A DNA stretch of 64,000 nucleotides from Planctomycetaceae bacterium (GCA_013823135.1 PNLP01000039.1:1-64000), one strand, 5' to 3'; counted from the first letter of the stretch, positions 18,047 through 27,757 are shown. Notes: generated by a model from the sequence alone, not told the origin. A program made the numbers and translations.

Positions 18047-18256
18047 ATGTTTATTTCCGACCCGTCCGTGCTAATGCCAGAAGCCCCTGCGATCGACATC
18101 GTGGAAGCCCGTTGGGCTGCCGAGTACCTCTCCCTGATGATCGCACAACTCGACCCTTACTCACCGGTCAGCATGGTGCTGACGCAAGCCCGTCGAGAAC
18201 TGACGAGCCTTGCACAGAGTGCTGCACACATGCAGCCACTCCGCATCGCGGCGTGA
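18047..18256 (+). CDS. Small hypothetical protein
   Basis: A 69-residue acidic to neutral protein starting at an ATG with AAGGAGG ten bases upstream, the best evidence that it is real. The sequence (EARWAAEYLSLMIAQLDPYS, then VLTQARRELTSLAQS) looks like two amphipathic helices. There is no signal peptide, membrane segment or recognised motif. It converges with the transglutaminase-like gene 22 bases away. No function can be assigned. Confidence 0.6.
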   Translation: MFISDPSVLMPEAPAIDIVEARWAAEYLSLMIAQLDPYSPVSMVLTQARRELTSLAQSAAHMQPLRIAA

Positions 18257-18278
18257 CAGTTGCGGTCGAGCGTTGTCC

Positions 18279-20087
18279 TCAGGGTGCCTTTCCCGCTTTC
18301 ACCCGTGCGAGGCTCTGCTCGACAATCGCCGCCTCCTTCGGGTGGTTGGCGTCCTTCAAGTACGCGAGCGCCTGCTCGTGCAACTTCACGCAGTAGTCAC
18401 TGACCATGTCGCCACGGCGAACCGGGACCTTGGGAAGGATCTCCAGGTAGAACTTCGCCATGAGGTTGTCGCCGCCCTTGATGTCTTTGGCGACTTCCTG
18501 CATACGGGTGATCATCTTGGGGATGTATCGCCCCTCATCCGGGAACTTACGGACGGTGTAGGCAAGTCCATCGAACGCGGGCTTGAAGTCTTTCGCGTCG
18601 ATCAGGTATTCGACCAACTTTAACCGCCCCTGACAGGCGAGGTCGGGGCGGCCGAGCAGTTCATAAGACGCCACCAATCGCACGAACACACCGGTGCGCG
18701 TTAGCTTGTCCTTCTGCGGCGTGAGCAGGTCGTCGGTGATGCTCCAGGAGAAATCCGGGAACTTCACGAACGTGTTGACCGCCTTGTTCACCAACGCCGT
18801 CGCATCCTGCGAACTGGTGAGCGTGCCGGCTTTGTAGAGCGCAGCGAATTCTTGCCAGGCCGCGCCACACATGGGGTACAGAGCCAGCACTCGGTTGAGG
18901 TACGTCGCCTGCTGCTTCGCAGTGAGTTCCTTGTTGGAGCGGATGATTGGATACGCCCGCATCAACAGGTCGGCCTGCCGACTGTTCTGCGGCGAGTTAC
19001 CAACCGCCGTGAGCCGGCGTTCGAGGTCGCGGTCGGTGATCGTCTTGCCCGACTTCGGGTCGGTCAATGTGCCAACGTAGTAATGGTCGAGGTTGTACCG
19101 CCCATACGATTCCAGCGTGAAGGTGACGGCATCCTTGTTCACCGCCTTCACCTCGGCCCACATCACCCACGCGTGAAGTGCGCCTGAGTTTGCCTCGCCT
19201 GTGATGTACTCGGCGGGCACGCCAATCGACTTGGCAACCCGTGCAGCGAAGTCGGCCTGCATCGCACAGACTCCGCCGAACTGCTTGATGTTTGCCAGCG
19301 TGTAGGCCTTGTCGTTCAGTTTGCAAACCTTCGATTGCGTTTGCAGCATCACGTTGTCGTACTCAATGTCCTTGTAGCAGGTGCCAATGCTAATTCGCCG
19401 CTTGAGATAATTCGTGGCCGCCCAGTCGCGTTCATCGATGGGCGTGCGGTGGTTCACGGTGTGAACTAGAAACTCCCAGGGCACCTGTTGTTGCGGCCCT
19501 TTCAGCTTCGCCTGTCGGTCGAGAGCATATCGGAAATTCTCAATCGGCCCGATCTTCATCACGCCATCAGGAAGGGTGCTCCTGGTCCGAGACTGGTGTT
19601 GACGGTAGTCGTAGGAACCACGCGGGTTGTCCCAAACGACAGAGATGGCAACGGCCAGTTCGTCGTTCTTCTTGACGGCATCCGAGTCGGCTTTCCACAG
19701 ATCGCGAAACACGCTCATGACCGCGGCGGGGTCGTCGTCCACTGGGTCGATGGCGGTGAACAACGTCTCACGCACCTCGGCGTTCTCAGCCAGGAACTCG
19801 AATACAGGTGCGGCATCGGCTCCGAGCCTGGCCTTGAGACTTGGCCCATGCTTTGCTTCAAAGTAGCGAGAGAACGCGGTTCGGACGTGCTTGTATTCGC
19901 CTCGTGCGAATGCCTTATCGTTGAAGCCGTCCGCTGTGGTAATCAGGTCCAGAAGGATCTGGTCCGCATCCTCGGCCTTCACAGATTCGGATATGCTTGG
20001 TTCGGGTTTTTGGGCGTTGCCGAGTGCCGAAGTCAGCAGCAAAATCACGCACGACGTGAAACAAACAAACCGCATCAGGGCGATCAT
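18279..20087 (-). CDS. Exported transglutaminase-like protein with helical repeat tail
   Basis: A 602-residue protein with a signal peptide (RFVCFTSCVILLLTSALG). The central part (about 255-330) has a transglutaminase-like core: the candidate nucleophile Cys in QFGGVCAMQADFAARVAKS, then IGVPAEYITG and a His in SGALHAWVMWAEV. The C-terminal half (about 370-600) is helical and resembles a TPR-type scaffold. Such proteins act as cysteine peptidases or crosslinkers outside the cytoplasm. The ATG at 20087 has GGAG upstream. It lies 173 bases after the envelope operon and may be transcribed with it. Confidence 0.75.
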   Translation of the reverse strand: MIALMRFVCFTSCVILLLTSALGNAQKPEPSISESVKAEDADQILLDLITTADGFNDKAFARGEYKHVRTAFSRYFEAKHGPSLKARLGADAAPVFEFLAENAEVRETLFTAIDPVDDDPAAVMSVFRDLWKADSDAVKKNDELAVAISVVWDNPRGSYDYRQHQSRTRSTLPDGVMKIGPIENFRYALDRQAKLKGPQQQVPWEFLVHTVNHRTPIDERDWAATNYLKRRISIGTCYKDIEYDNVMLQTQSKVCKLNDKAYTLANIKQFGGVCAMQADFAARVAKSIGVPAEYITGEANSGALHAWVMWAEVKAVNKDAVTFTLESYGRYNLDHYYVGTLTDPKSGKTITDRDLERRLTAVGNSPQNSRQADLLMRAYPIIRSNKELTAKQQATYLNRVLALYPMCGAAWQEFAALYKAGTLTSSQDATALVNKAVNTFVKFPDFSWSITDDLLTPQKDKLTRTGVFVRLVASYELLGRPDLACQGRLKLVEYLIDAKDFKPAFDGLAYTVRKFPDEGRYIPKMITRMQEVAKDIKGGDNLMAKFYLEILPKVPVRRGDMVSDYCVKLHEQALAYLKDANHPKEAAIVEQSLARVKAGKAP

Positions 20088-20260
20088 CAGAGCACTCCGT
20101 GGGAGAAAACGGAGAAGTTATTATCATCACCGCGTGTTCAAGCAGCGAGGACAATTTAAAGACGGTTAATGAATCATTCACATTTGGAGGTCTGCCGCCC
20201 AGCACGACCGCGGTTTACAAGGCGTCGTACTCGGTCGCTTGGCAATCAATCGGCTGATGC

Positions 20261-21493
20261 TCAAAGCGAATCTGTGCTCGCGTAAACCGGTTCACCCGGC
20301 AACCGTGCCGCAAGCGCGAGCGCGAGCCCGGCGAGGCACACTGTCACGAAACTCAGGAACAGGCTGACGAGGTGCCACGGACCAAACGCAGCCTTTGCGG
20401 CGGCAGCGATCGTTGTGTCCGTGGAGAAGCGAAGTACTCGCAGTTCGCTGACGTGATTCGAGATGGGCCAACCGACCGCAACCGTCAACAGTGCGGCTCC
20501 GATCACGCACACCCGCCAGCGGCCACCGGGGGTGGAATACCAACTCAGAGCGGTGATCAGTGTGATCACGCCACAGAACGCTTGCATCCCGAAGTAACGT
20601 GGGAAAACCGGACCGACTGCGGACCCAGCAAGTGCACTCGCGAGCGCATCCTTTCGTTCCTGCGAAGCGTCGGCTGCGATGATCGTCTCGCCTGCCGTAC
20701 GGTCGGACGGCCCGGCGCTTACCACCTGCTTGAACGACTCGAAGATCGCCGGGGCGGCTGCGAAATTGAAGAACGCCGCTCCACCAAACCACAAGCCGAG
20801 CGAGATCAGGTGAAGGCTGCGGAGCCAACCGCGACGACGCAGCCCATCGGGAAGCGATTGACTTTCCGTACCCATGAAAAGTCGCCGGAGGTTGGAATGG
20901 TGTTTTACGAAGACCATGGCCGTGCCGATGATCAAGTAAAGTGTGATCGGCAACGCCTGTTCCGAGAACGGTCCCGATATACCCAGTAGCCGTGCTGCGA
21001 CCAGGACCGAAACGGCGGCGAGCGAAGCCAGCGAGACGATCCGCGAGGCCAGGAGCACAACGACCCAGAACAGGACGGCGAGCGCCGCCGGTCCTGGGAC
21101 GAGTACGAAAATCGTTCCCGCTCCGGTTGCGACACCCTTGCCGCCACGAAAGCCGAGGTAAATCGGGAACAGGTGCCCCAGGAACGCCAAGGCTGCGGCT
21201 CCGACCCGGAGCGTATCGGGTTGGCCGAGTGCGGTGTCTGCATCCGGAGCGAGTTGTCGGGCGAGAGGGAGGATTGTCGCGACGGGGATGGCGCCTTTCA
21301 GGAAGTCGAGCGTAAAGACCAGCACTCCGAACGTAGTGCCGAGAACGCGCGCGGCGTTGGTCGCACCGATGTTCCCACTGCCGGTGGCGAACAGGTTCAC
21401 CCCGCGAGCACGGCCCACAAGATATCCGAACGGAATCGCCCCGACGAGATACGAGGCGACAAGCAGCACAATGGCAGCAATAAGCGGTGACAT
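20261..21493 (-). CDS. plsY: PlsY-type glycerol-3-phosphate acyltransferase fused to a DUF4149-like domain
   Basis: A 410-residue membrane protein. Residues 1 to about 205 are PlsY: AIPFGYLVGRARG, GSGNIGATNAARVLG, GFRGGKGVATG and KHHSNLRRL are the conserved cytoplasmic loops binding acyl-phosphate and glycerol-3-phosphate in phospholipid synthesis. After a short basic linker, a second membrane domain of four helices (about 210-400) opens with SLHLISLGLWFGGAAFFNF, matching the DUF4149/TMEM205 pattern. PlsY alone is normally about 200 residues, so this is a fusion. ATG at 21493; an upstream extension is possible but shorter is preferred. It is the last gene of the envelope operon. Confidence 0.88.
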   Translation of the reverse strand: MSPLIAAIVLLVASYLVGAIPFGYLVGRARGVNLFATGSGNIGATNAARVLGTTFGVLVFTLDFLKGAIPVATILPLARQLAPDADTALGQPDTLRVGAAALAFLGHLFPIYLGFRGGKGVATGAGTIFVLVPGPAALAVLFWVVVLLASRIVSLASLAAVSVLVAARLLGISGPFSEQALPITLYLIIGTAMVFVKHHSNLRRLFMGTESQSLPDGLRRRGWLRSLHLISLGLWFGGAAFFNFAAAPAIFESFKQVVSAGPSDRTAGETIIAADASQERKDALASALAGSAVGPVFPRYFGMQAFCGVITLITALSWYSTPGGRWRVCVIGAALLTVAVGWPISNHVSELRVLRFSTDTTIAAAAKAAFGPWHLVSLFLSFVTVCLAGLALALAARLPGEPVYASTDSL

Positions 21494-21535
21494 GGCGACA
21501 TTGTAGTGGGCACTCGCCAAGTGCCCGCTCCGAAG

Positions 21536-22702
21536 TCAAGCAGCCCGCTTCATCCGCCGTACTTCCGTGAAGACGTCGAGAAGAGCCTGATAATGATGCT
21601 CGAACGTCCAGCGTGAACCTGTGACGCGGGCAGCGGCACTGGCGTCGCGGAGATATCCGCGATCGAACATCTGTGTCATCGCCGTGGCCAGGGCTGGCGC
21701 GTTATGCGGGTCGTCGATCACCACTCCATCGGTCCACGGACTGAGCAATTCCGACGCGCCGTTGTACTTGGTCGTGATAACCGGAAGGCCACACGCAAGT
21801 GCTTCCAGCGCGACGAGCGAACAGGGATCGTAGAACGTCGGATGAACGAGATAGTCGGCTCCGAAGTAGCAGTTCTTGGGGTCCGCACGATGCCCCAAGA
21901 AGATAACGCGATCCGCGATGCCAAGGTGTTTGGCCTGTCGTTCGTATCGGCCGAATTTCGGGTGACCCACGACCACCAACCGATTGGGTCGATCACGTGG
22001 TGTTAACGCGTATGCGTCTAACAACTGCGAGAGACCCTTGAGCCGGTAGTTCATCGCGACGAACAGGCCAACACTATCGTTCGGCGTCACACCCCAGCGG
22101 TCGCGTTCCTCGTGCCGCAGTTTCAGCCGATCCTCTGCGGCAAAGCGAAGTGGGTCAATCGCGCTGCGTACCACACGCACAGACTCCGGCGGGACGCCGT
22201 AATACTCCTCGAAATGTCGTCGCACCATGAAGCTGTTCACGACAATCAGCGGCCGTTTTTCGCCGAGGTACTGCTTCCGCTCGAGGCGTGAGAACGACCA
22301 TGCCGCAGGGTCGAAGCATTTGCCAAGTGCCGCGAGCGAACGCATCACTGGCCCGGAATGCTTCAGAAGGTTGTGGGCCGCGCTGGCGGCGTGGAGGCCG
22401 CCTTGCGGGTAGAGCACATCCTGGCCCCAGGTCTTGTCGAAGCCGATGCTCACGTCGTGCTGGTTCGTGACCGCTCGTTCGCATTCCTTACCGAATCGCC
22501 ACGGTCGCAAGAATCGTGGTCCAGATGGCACGTCGAGTCGGTGGAAGTGCATCGCAGCGGGCAGCGCGGCCGCGTCCCACCGGCAGGCGTAGAGGTGTAC
22601 GGCGTGGCCGTCGCGTGAGAGTCGCCGCGAGAGGTCGCCGATGTAGGTTTCGGCACCGCCGCGAGCAGGCAACACGCTTTCGTAGCAGAGGGCAATGTCC
22701 AT
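21536..22702 (-). CDS. WaaG-like glycosyltransferase family 4 protein
   Basis: A 388-residue GT-B enzyme. The N-terminal half has the glycine-rich start ESVLPARGGAETYIGDLSRR. The C-terminal donor-binding half has HPTFYDPCSLVALEALACGL with the conserved EX7E glutamates. A GFDKTWGQDVLYPQGG segment is typical of WaaG-like core glucosyltransferases. It probably adds a hexose to the lipopolysaccharide inner core. The start at 22702 follows the preceding kinase stop by four bases. Neighbours (lpxK, hldE, waaF, kinases) support the LPS role. Confidence 0.85.
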   Translation of the reverse strand: MDIALCYESVLPARGGAETYIGDLSRRLSRDGHAVHLYACRWDAAALPAAMHFHRLDVPSGPRFLRPWRFGKECERAVTNQHDVSIGFDKTWGQDVLYPQGGLHAASAAHNLLKHSGPVMRSLAALGKCFDPAAWSFSRLERKQYLGEKRPLIVVNSFMVRRHFEEYYGVPPESVRVVRSAIDPLRFAAEDRLKLRHEERDRWGVTPNDSVGLFVAMNYRLKGLSQLLDAYALTPRDRPNRLVVVGHPKFGRYERQAKHLGIADRVIFLGHRADPKNCYFGADYLVHPTFYDPCSLVALEALACGLPVITTKYNGASELLSPWTDGVVIDDPHNAPALATAMTQMFDRGYLRDASAAARVTGSRWTFEHHYQALLDVFTEVRRMKRAA

Positions 22703-22706
22703 GATG

Positions 22707-23657
22707 TCACTCCGATTGTGCGAGTCGTTTTGCCATGCTGCGGCGGTGGTGTCGTTCATACAGTTGCCACTTCCAGCGAACGAGCGGAAGCAACCAGTTG
22801 GCTGGTCCGCGTCCGGGCCAACCGGTGCGATACAGCTTCCAGAACCGCACTCGGTCTCGCGCGGTGACACCGGCCACATCCGACGAGTAAAGGAACTGCG
22901 CGAGATCCTTGATCTGCCACCAGAGACCCGTTACCGAATGTCGGCCGAGGCGATGCAGGTCGATCATCACCGCCTGATTTGTCCAGCTCTCGGGGGTCGT
23001 TCGGGTGAATTCTTCCCGGATGTAGAAGTGGCAGAAGTACAGATCCTTGTGGTAGACGGAACGTCGGTGCAACTCGCGAGCGAGGCGTGCCAGTTCGGCA
23101 GTCAGCCCACGCTTCCATTTGGCGAACGTAATCGGGTCGAGGCGAGTCGCCGCGAGTGGCACCGCCTCGTGCAACGGCAGCATTCCGTGCAGTTCCTCGA
23201 CCGCGAGGAAGCCTTGCAGCCGAAAGCGTGGGCCGACCGTTTGCCCGGCAGCGACGGGACGCGGCACCGGGAAGCCCTGGTTGGCCGCCCAGATGAGGTG
23301 TTGCCACTCTTGCAAGCCCGGGGACCATGCGCCGTTGGGGAACAGCGTGGCAAGCACTCCATGCAGCAACGGCAGTTTGTAATGCCGCTTCAGGTACACG
23401 CTGAGCCGATCGTTACCTTCCTCGAAGATCCGCCGACCGATGGATCGCCCTTGCTTCTCATGGAGGCGGTCCGTGACCGGTTCCGCCATGATGCGGTCTT
23501 CCCAGCCTTCGCCAGCGAAACGATCCCAGTCTGGCGCACGCCGGAGCAAGCGGGTGCCGCGAACCAGCCGATGCCAGAGGCACGACACAGGGTCGCCAAC
23601 TGCAGGCACAAGCCGGCCAGGGTTACGAACTCGGGGAGATGAAGAGTTTACGTTCAT
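22707..23657 (-). CDS. Lipopolysaccharide core kinase, WaaP/InaA family
   Basis: A 316-residue kinase-fold protein. The catalytic loop is RRSVYHKDLYFCHFYI, and the metal-binding Asp lies in VMIDLHRLGR. Upstream YLKRHY carries the ATP-binding Lys. WaaP phosphorylates the first heptose of the LPS core, which stabilises the outer membrane. The ATG at 23657 overlaps the stop of the preceding gene as TAATG, so the two are coupled. It resembles the first half of that preceding protein, so the cluster has three kinase-like domains. Confidence 0.85.
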   Translation of the reverse strand: MNVNSSSPRVRNPGRLVPAVGDPVSCLWHRLVRGTRLLRRAPDWDRFAGEGWEDRIMAEPVTDRLHEKQGRSIGRRIFEEGNDRLSVYLKRHYKLPLLHGVLATLFPNGAWSPGLQEWQHLIWAANQGFPVPRPVAAGQTVGPRFRLQGFLAVEELHGMLPLHEAVPLAATRLDPITFAKWKRGLTAELARLARELHRRSVYHKDLYFCHFYIREEFTRTTPESWTNQAVMIDLHRLGRHSVTGLWWQIKDLAQFLYSSDVAGVTARDRVRFWKLYRTGWPGRGPANWLLPLVRWKWQLYERHHRRSMAKRLAQSE

Positions 23658-25174
23658 TATCCCAACGCAACGGGGATTGGGCGCACGGGCATAACTGGTC
23701 GAGATTGGCGACTTTGTTCGCACGCTTGTGAGTGATATCCGTCCTCAACCGCGGCGCGTGACCAGACGGGAACATCGTCGGCCAGGCTCAGGAGATCGGA
23801 AACTCGATCACTCGACGTTAGCGTTCTGGCGAGTCGCACCCGCGTGATATCGCGAATGCACACGTTACCGTGGGCATTGCCAAAAGCCGCGAGGGACTGG
23901 CCGGCGAGGCGACAACCCGCGTCATGGAGTTGACGGAGCAGTTGACCGAGCCGTATCGCGGTATCTGTATCAACTGAACCGCGGAGTGGTTCTCCCTGTA
24001 TCTCGTGCAGTGCGAACCACTCAGCCGAGGCGGGGCCAGCGAGACGCTGACCAAACGCCAGGAGACGCGGGGCGGGAACGCCATAGCGCTCGAGGTGGAA
24101 GAGCAACCTTCCAAGTGTGACGCCCGGCGACCGCCACGGACGCCCACGCAACGCGGAGCGAAGTCGCCCAAACGGCGCGAACGACCTGCCGCGGATGAGC
24201 ACCGCTTCGCGTTCATCGGGGAGTCGCACCCGGAGCGTACCCGGCATGCACCCGTAAAAGGGCGCTGCAACTGATGGCTGTGGCCAACTCACGGCGACAT
24301 CCGGCACTGCACACACGGCTTCCTCGGCGACCCAGACAAGCCGCTGTGCCGATGGTGCGACGACGGGTTGCCGCTGGTCGCGGATGGATCGCCGTTTGCG
24401 AATCTTGGCCGCTTCTCGTTCCACGTCTCTTGCGAGTGTCGCAAATTCATCTGATCCCAACGCGGCACGGAGCACTCTCAACCGTTCGCGTGGTGACGCA
24501 AGCCTATCGGCCACGGATGCGTGGAGCGCCGCCAAAGTATGCACGCGGTCGTTGCGTTGAACCTTCTGCACTCGTCTTGCAGATTGCCAGTCGATCGGGG
24601 TCAGGTCACCACTTTGCGGCGCGACGAGCACATGCTTCGCCGTGAGATCGGGCGTCGTCAATCCGTGGTTGTGGAGTTGGGCGACCATGGCCCCAAGGCG
24701 ATTCGCCAGCGTCATTCGTTCGTCGAGTGACAGCAGATTATCACTGAGGACTTGTCGCAGGTCAGTTGCCCCGGCGACTTCCTGAACCAGCAGGAATGCC
24801 CTTCCGCGATCATCTTCGCCGGTCGCGACCCATTGCGGGGCGGGCAACGCTGCCGCGGCCAACTCCTTGAGGATCGCCGCCTCTCTCACGCAGCGAGATG
24901 ACCAGCCGAAACCTGCGAGGCGGTTGTGAAGCCGCTCTCGCCGCGAAACCGTGTGCTGCCGTTTCAAGTAGAACGCGGTGGGGCTGCCGGACAGCACCAC
25001 CCTCATGACGTGTCGGTCAGGGTGACCGCTGACGACCTCGCCAGGAAGTTCGAGAAAGCCGACGGCGGAGTTGATACCGAGAGCCTCGAAACGCGAGGCG
25101 AACACGGGGTTCACATCGATCCAGCCACCTGCAGAGTGTGTTGAAGGACGGAATACGACGGTGTTACGCGGCAC
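23657..25174 (-). CDS. Two-domain LPS-kinase-like protein
   Basis: A 505-residue protein with two kinase-like segments. The first (about 60-260) has the Lys-containing FYLKRQH and a catalytic-type loop TTPDLTAKHVLV with PIDWQSAR as the metal site. The second (about 310-490) keeps EAVLIRGRSF and a HEIQGEPLRG hinge, but its loop reads GNAHGNVCIRD without a clear Asp, so it is probably inactive. The length is twice that of a WaaP or KdkA kinase. Translation starts at GTG (25174), inside the end of waaF (11-base overlap). Likely role: phosphorylation of Kdo or heptose. Confidence 0.7.
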   Translation of the reverse strand: MPRNTVVFRPSTHSAGGWIDVNPVFASRFEALGINSAVGFLELPGEVVSGHPDRHVMRVVLSGSPTAFYLKRQHTVSRRERLHNRLAGFGWSSRCVREAAILKELAAAALPAPQWVATGEDDRGRAFLLVQEVAGATDLRQVLSDNLLSLDERMTLANRLGAMVAQLHNHGLTTPDLTAKHVLVAPQSGDLTPIDWQSARRVQKVQRNDRVHTLAALHASVADRLASPRERLRVLRAALGSDEFATLARDVEREAAKIRKRRSIRDQRQPVVAPSAQRLVWVAEEAVCAVPDVAVSWPQPSVAAPFYGCMPGTLRVRLPDEREAVLIRGRSFAPFGRLRSALRGRPWRSPGVTLGRLLFHLERYGVPAPRLLAFGQRLAGPASAEWFALHEIQGEPLRGSVDTDTAIRLGQLLRQLHDAGCRLAGQSLAAFGNAHGNVCIRDITRVRLARTLTSSDRVSDLLSLADDVPVWSRAAVEDGYHSQACEQSRQSRPVMPVRPIPVALG

Positions 25175-26237
25175 GCACCACCTCGCTTTCCATCGCGAGT
25201 GGGAACCGCGTGAGGAGTCGCTCGGCGGTCGCGAACACCTCGGCCGGCATCAATTCACGCATGCAGCGGTGGTGATCGACGGGGCACACTCGCTGCTGGC
25301 ACGGGCCGCACAGCACTTTCTTCTGGAGGTTCTCAGCCTTCTCGAAGTACGTCTCAGTCCATTCGATGTGCGTGGGGCCGAACAGACTAACCACAGGGCG
25401 ATTAAACGCGGCAGCGAAGTGCCGGGGTCCGCTGTCCGTGGTGATGAGTAGATTGGAGCGCCGCACGATCGCCTTGGTTAACCCCAGTGACAGTGGAGTG
25501 TCACTTAGACTGAAGGCGTGTGGCGTGCGGCTCTCATCAGCAATTCGGCGAGCGAGGGCGCGTTCGGTCGGGCCGCACAGCACGAGGACGCCACAGCCAA
25601 GCCGGGCGGTCAGCATCCGGGCGAGCTGTGCGAAGTGTGTCGTCGGCCAGTGCTTCGCCGCACCAAAAGCGGCACCCGGATTCAGGGCAACCACTCGCGG
25701 ATACCGCTTCAGATCGAAGCGTTTCCACACAGCGTCCGCTGCCGTTTCATCCTTCGAAGTTGTGAACAACTCCATCCGGTGCCCGGGATCTTGCGTGCCG
25801 AGCGCGAGGGCGAGCCGGTTGTAATCGTCGATCATCGGCGAGGGAATAAACTGGCCGCGATCATCCGTTGCGTAGTTAAGGCGGTCGCTAAGAAGGAAGC
25901 TGCGACCGTAACGAGCGAACCCAACCACGCGGCGGGAACCGCCAAGTCGAGCGAGCAAAGCTGTGCGGAACGAGTTCGAGAACAGCACTGCGGCATCCGG
26001 GCGATGCGCACGAAGTTTACCTGCCACCGAGAGCGAGCGTTGAGTGCGTGGCCCGCGTTTGTCGCTCAGGATCACATCCTTGAACCAGGGCGAACCGGCG
26101 AGCACATCCGCAACGTAGGGCTTGCAGACCGCGACGAGTTCGGCTTCGGGAAACGCGACGCGCACGGCTCGCACCGCGGGCGTGGCCATCACCACGTCGC
26201 CTACCCAGTTCGGCAAGAACAGTGCGATCCTTCGCAA
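25164..26237 (-). CDS. waaF: ADP-heptose:LPS heptosyltransferase (glycosyltransferase family 9)
   Basis: A 357-residue GT9 enzyme transferring L-glycero-D-manno-heptose from ADP-heptose to the LPS inner core. Landmarks are LPNWVGDVVMATPAVRAV, NPGAAFGAAKHWP, and the donor site TDSGPRHFAAAFNRPVVSLF. GPTHIEWTET and the cysteine-rich end CGPCQQRVCPVDHHRCM are typical of WaaF. Start is TTG (26237), with GGGGAA upstream. It directly follows hldE, which makes the ADP-heptose precursor. Confidence 0.93.
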   Translation of the reverse strand: MRRIALFLPNWVGDVVMATPAVRAVRVAFPEAELVAVCKPYVADVLAGSPWFKDVILSDKRGPRTQRSLSVAGKLRAHRPDAAVLFSNSFRTALLARLGGSRRVVGFARYGRSFLLSDRLNYATDDRGQFIPSPMIDDYNRLALALGTQDPGHRMELFTTSKDETAADAVWKRFDLKRYPRVVALNPGAAFGAAKHWPTTHFAQLARMLTARLGCGVLVLCGPTERALARRIADESRTPHAFSLSDTPLSLGLTKAIVRRSNLLITTDSGPRHFAAAFNRPVVSLFGPTHIEWTETYFEKAENLQKKVLCGPCQQRVCPVDHHRCMRELMPAEVFATAERLLTRFPLAMESEVVRAA

Positions 26238-26251
26238 GTCATTTCCCCGAA

Positions 26252-27745
26252 TCAGGCCGCCTTCATTCGCTCGATCAAGCTCGTCGTGGAGAAGCCGTTT
26301 CGCAAGTCCGCGAGGTGAACGCGACCGCCGTAGCTCTCGACGAAATCAGCGCCCACTACTTCGGACTTGCGGTAGTCCGCACCCTTCACGAGCACATCCG
26401 GCCGCACGGCCTTGAGCAGCGAAAACGGCGTGGCGTCCGCGAAGATGGTGACGAAGTCCACGTCCTGCAAGCCTGCGAGCACGAGTGCCCGAGCTTCGAC
26501 CGGGTTCATCGGCCGCGTCGGCCCCTTCAACTGGCGAACGCTGGCATCGCTGTTGATGCCGAGGACGAGGCAATCTGCCTGCCGGCGTGCTTCAGCGAGA
26601 TACTGAACGTGCCCGGCGTGCAGCACGTCAAAGCACCCGTTGGTGAATGCGATTCGTTGCCCGGCAGCGCGGCGGCGTTCGAGTTCGGTGAGCAGGTTGG
26701 GTAGGCCGACAACCTTCGCGGCTCCGGGTATCCGGTCGGCCGTGCGGAATGGTGCGTGGAGCAAGTCGGCCAGGATCTCTTCGCGTGACACGGTGACTAC
26801 GCCGATCTTCTCGACTTCGAGGCCACCCGCGATGTTCGCCAATCGGATCGCCGCGTCGTAGTCGGCACCGCTGGCGAGTGCGAGCCCGAGCGAGGCCATG
26901 ACCATGTCGCCGGCCCCGGTGATGTCGTACACCTGTCGCTGGCGAGTCGGGAAGATGGCGGTGTGGCCGTCGCGGTGAGCGAGGGCCATGCCGTCCTTGT
27001 CGAGCGTCACGATTCCCGCTTCCAAACCCAGGCGGTCGCGAAGCTCTGCGGCGGATTGCAAAGCCTGCTCGTTGGTTGTGATTGTGCGGTCGGTCGCCAG
27101 CCCCGCTTCGAGACGGTTGGGGGTGATCGCCGAGCAACCGGTGTACTTGGAGTAGTCGCCGCCGCGGGTTGGGTCGGCGATGACCTTGATGCCGCGAGCG
27201 TGCGCCGTGGCGATGACACGTGCGAGCACTTCCGGCGTACACACGCCCTTGTCGTAATCGCTGACCAGCACGAGATCGGTGTGACGCAGTTGATCCTCTG
27301 CGGATGCGATGAGTCGGCGCTCGACATCGCCTGTCACTGCACTGCGGTTCTCGTAATCCACGCGAATCATCTGCTGCGGGTGGCGGTCCTGAGCGCGGCC
27401 GATGTAGCGTTCCTTCACGGTGGTTGGACGTGTGGTGTCCGTGACCACGCCGCTCGCGTCGATCCCGAGATCAGTCAGGATTTGCTGGGAGCGGATTCCG
27501 TCGGCATCACGGCCGACGATTCCGACAAGGCTGGTTTGTGCTCCGAGCGCCTGGAGCATCGTGGCAACGCTGCTCGCACCGCCGAGGCGTTCTTCGCGAG
27601 TGTCCGCCCGAAGCAGGATCACCGGCGCTTCCTGGCTGATTCGTTCCGCGTTGCCCCAGATGTAGCGATCGAGCATCACATCACCGACCACAAGCACGCG
27701 TGGGCGGCCAAGACGCTGCACAAGATCGACGAGGTCCGCGGACAT
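26252..27745 (-). CDS. hldE: Bifunctional heptose-7-phosphate kinase / heptose-1-phosphate adenylyltransferase
   Basis: A 497-residue fusion of normal length. The N-terminal PfkB-type kinase (about 1-330) has VVGDVMLDRYIWG, the anion-hole motif DITGAGDMV and TPNRLEA. The C-terminal nucleotidyltransferase (about 350-497) has FTNGCFDVLHAGHVQYL with its HxGH site and GPTRPM. Together they make two steps towards ADP-L-glycero-D-manno-heptose for the LPS core. ATG at 27745; 12 bases separate it from lpxK upstream and 14 from waaF downstream, so it is in an operon. Confidence 0.97.
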   Translation of the reverse strand: MSADLVDLVQRLGRPRVLVVGDVMLDRYIWGNAERISQEAPVILLRADTREERLGGASSVATMLQALGAQTSLVGIVGRDADGIRSQQILTDLGIDASGVVTDTTRPTTVKERYIGRAQDRHPQQMIRVDYENRSAVTGDVERRLIASAEDQLRHTDLVLVSDYDKGVCTPEVLARVIATAHARGIKVIADPTRGGDYSKYTGCSAITPNRLEAGLATDRTITTNEQALQSAAELRDRLGLEAGIVTLDKDGMALAHRDGHTAIFPTRQRQVYDITGAGDMVMASLGLALASGADYDAAIRLANIAGGLEVEKIGVVTVSREEILADLLHAPFRTADRIPGAAKVVGLPNLLTELERRRAAGQRIAFTNGCFDVLHAGHVQYLAEARRQADCLVLGINSDASVRQLKGPTRPMNPVEARALVLAGLQDVDFVTIFADATPFSLLKAVRPDVLVKGADYRKSEVVGADFVESYGGRVHLADLRNGFSTTSLIERMKAA

Positions 27746-27757
27746 CCCTGTACTCCC

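Noticed and set aside
20292..21539. A 415-codon minus-strand open frame overlapping plsY
   Set aside because: The competing frame has all PlsY motifs; this one is Arg/Ser-rich shadow sequence.
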